Assembly (NCBI RefSeq): GCF_000499845.2
Contig: NC_023749.2
Coordinates: forward strand, 9,034,013 to 9,098,012
Direction: 5' to 3'
DNA from: Phaseolus vulgaris
Taxonomy: Eukaryota; Streptophyta; Magnoliopsida; Fabales; Fabaceae
DNA: 64,000 bases
The notes under the pieces were generated by a model. It saw only the letters and a program-made list of their open reading frames with translations. It was not told the origin of the DNA and did no database searches. Below are positions 62,805-64,000 of the stretch, piece after piece. Each line of letters starts with the position of its first letter. Position 1 is the first letter of the stretch. The translations under genes were made by a program, and so were the position numbers.

Positions 62805-64000
62805 ACTGATGAGAGATCATCTGATTCAACTAGAAGAATTAGACAGCAACCGGTTTGGATGAGGGACTATGAAAGTGAAACAGGACTGTCTGAAGAACAA
62901 GACATGATCAACCTGACCATGTTCACAACTACTGATCCAATTTCATTTGCAGAAGCTGTGAATAGTGAAAAATGGAGAAATGCCATGAATTTGGAAATGG
63001 AATCAATAGAGAAGAATGACACATGGGAATTGACAGACTTACCAGCTGGAGGAAAGAAAATTGGATTGAAATGGGTATACAAAACAAAGCTTAATGAGAA
63101 TGGACAAATAGACAAATACAAGGCAATGTTGGTGGAAAAAGGGTATGCTCAACAATATGAAACGGGTTACAATGAAGTCTTTGCACCTATGGCAAGATTG
63201 GATACAATTCGACTAATGCTTGCACTTGTAGCTTAAAAGGGATAGACCATTTATCAATTGGATAAGAAGTCGGCTTTCTTACATGGTGTCCTCAATGAAG
63301 AAGTGTTTGTTGAACAACCTTGAGGATATGAAATCAAGGGCAATGAGCATAATGTGTATTAGTTGAAGAAAGCTCTTTATGGATTGAAACAAGCTCCATG
63401 GGCTTGGTACAGTCGCATAGAGTCATATTTTTTTAAAGAAGGCTTTGAAAAGTGTCCTCATGAACACACTTTGTTTGTCAAGACAAGTTCTAACGGTAAA
63501 TTTCTAATTATAACTTTGTATGTTGATGATCTTATATTTACTGGCAATGATGAGTCAATGTTTGCTGAATTCAAAAAGTCTATGATGGTTGAGTTTGATA
63601 TGCTGATTTGGAAAAGATGAAGTATTTTCTTGGTGTTGAAGTGATGCAAAGAACTAATGGTATATTCATTAGTCAAAAAAGGTATACGATGAATGTGTTG
63701 TAGAAATTCGGAATGGAGATAAGTAATTCGGTATATAATCCAATCATTCCTAGAGAAAAGCTTCAAAAGGATGAATATGGCATGAAATTTTATAGCACTT
63801 ACTACAAGCAGATGTGGGAAGTCTCATGTACTTAACTTCTACACAACCAGATGTTATGTTTGTCGTTAGTCTCATCAGTAGGTACATGGAGCATCCTACT
63901 AAGTTACATTTACAAGCAACTAAGAAGATTTTAAGATACTTAATAGGGACAGTTGACTATGGAGTGTTCTACAAGAAGGGAGAAATGAAGAACTAGTGGC
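62805..64000 (+). pseudogene. Copia element A reverse transcriptase remnants, continuing off the window
   Basis: Element A resumes with ACTGATGAGAGATCA, matching the linker upstream of RT in element B. The RT shows WRNAMNLEMESIEKNDTWEL (about 62970), KIGLKWVYKTKLNENG, NEVFAPMARLDTIRLM, LYGLKQAPWAWYSRIE (about 63375) and LYVDDLIFTGND (about 63517). The part before RNase H (QPDVMFVVSLISRYM, ILRYLIGTVDYG) reaches the window end. Stops fall at about 63234, 63321 and 63360, and a frameshift follows about 63600. It is inactive. Confidence 0.83.

Larger units (their letters stand above)
55972..64000 (+). mobile_element. Ty1/Copia element A, interrupted, truncated by the window end
   Basis: Element A has a 5' LTR, a primer-binding site, and gag to integrase remnants up to about 58373. 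A hAT-type element (57738-58208) lies inside its integrase. At about 58373 the reading breaks off and an opposite-strand Copia element (58382-62804) follows; A resumes at 62805 within the linker before reverse transcriptase. The stretch coding for the end of integrase and the following ~250 bases, present in the sibling at about 60240-60540, is missing from A. Domain order gag-protease-integrase-RT marks Copia. The 3' end lies beyond the window. Confidence 0.85.

Overview
The window is nuclear DNA of a flowering plant: very AT-rich, with genes split by many short GT-AG introns and plant transposable elements between and inside them. The Copia family, a recurrent miniature-LTR repeat (TRIM-like) and the gene contents suggest a legume, perhaps Phaseolus/Vigna-like. 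That placement is inference from recalled sequence character, not a search.

Layout. 1-9183 holds no gene I can support, but has a hairpin repeat, a solo TRIM-like LTR and a Mutator-like non-autonomous element with a 9-bp target duplication. Three minus-strand housekeeping genes follow: a cytosolic tRNA dimethylallyltransferase of the IPT2 type (9184-12738, 10 inferred exons), a RAB6-interacting golgin-like DUF662 coiled-coil protein (14267-15969, 4 exons), and a 68-residue cytochrome c oxidase-associated protein (18847-20317) whose start codon is split by an intron. On the plus strand lies a decayed DYW-class pentatricopeptide repeat gene (20831-23395) with nonsense mutations, deletions and frameshifts, similar to the OTP86/At3g63370 type. 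The centre (26192-48997) is a complete 49-exon gene for the DNA polymerase epsilon catalytic subunit, with a consensus E2F site just upstream and several TRIM-like or hAT-like insertions in its introns. It converges on a minus-strand gene for MFP1, a thylakoid-associated coiled-coil protein (50307-53864, 4 exons).

From 55972 to the right edge is a retrotransposon nest. A plus-strand Ty1/Copia element (5' LTR, PBS, gag, protease and integrase remnants) carries a 471-bp hAT-type element with a perfect 8-bp target duplication. It is then interrupted by a second, related Copia element on the opposite strand (58382-62804). Its reverse-transcriptase part resumes at 62805 and runs off the window. 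All copies are coding-defective.

The intact genes serve tRNA modification, Golgi traffic, respiration, DNA replication and plastid structure. They form no functional cluster. I saw no CRISPR, operon, rRNA or tRNA gene, and no clear sign of an undescribed multi-gene system. The most testable new points are the 84-nt in-frame intron of IPT2, the split start codon, the NAGNAG acceptors, the PPR pseudogene and the Copia nest.
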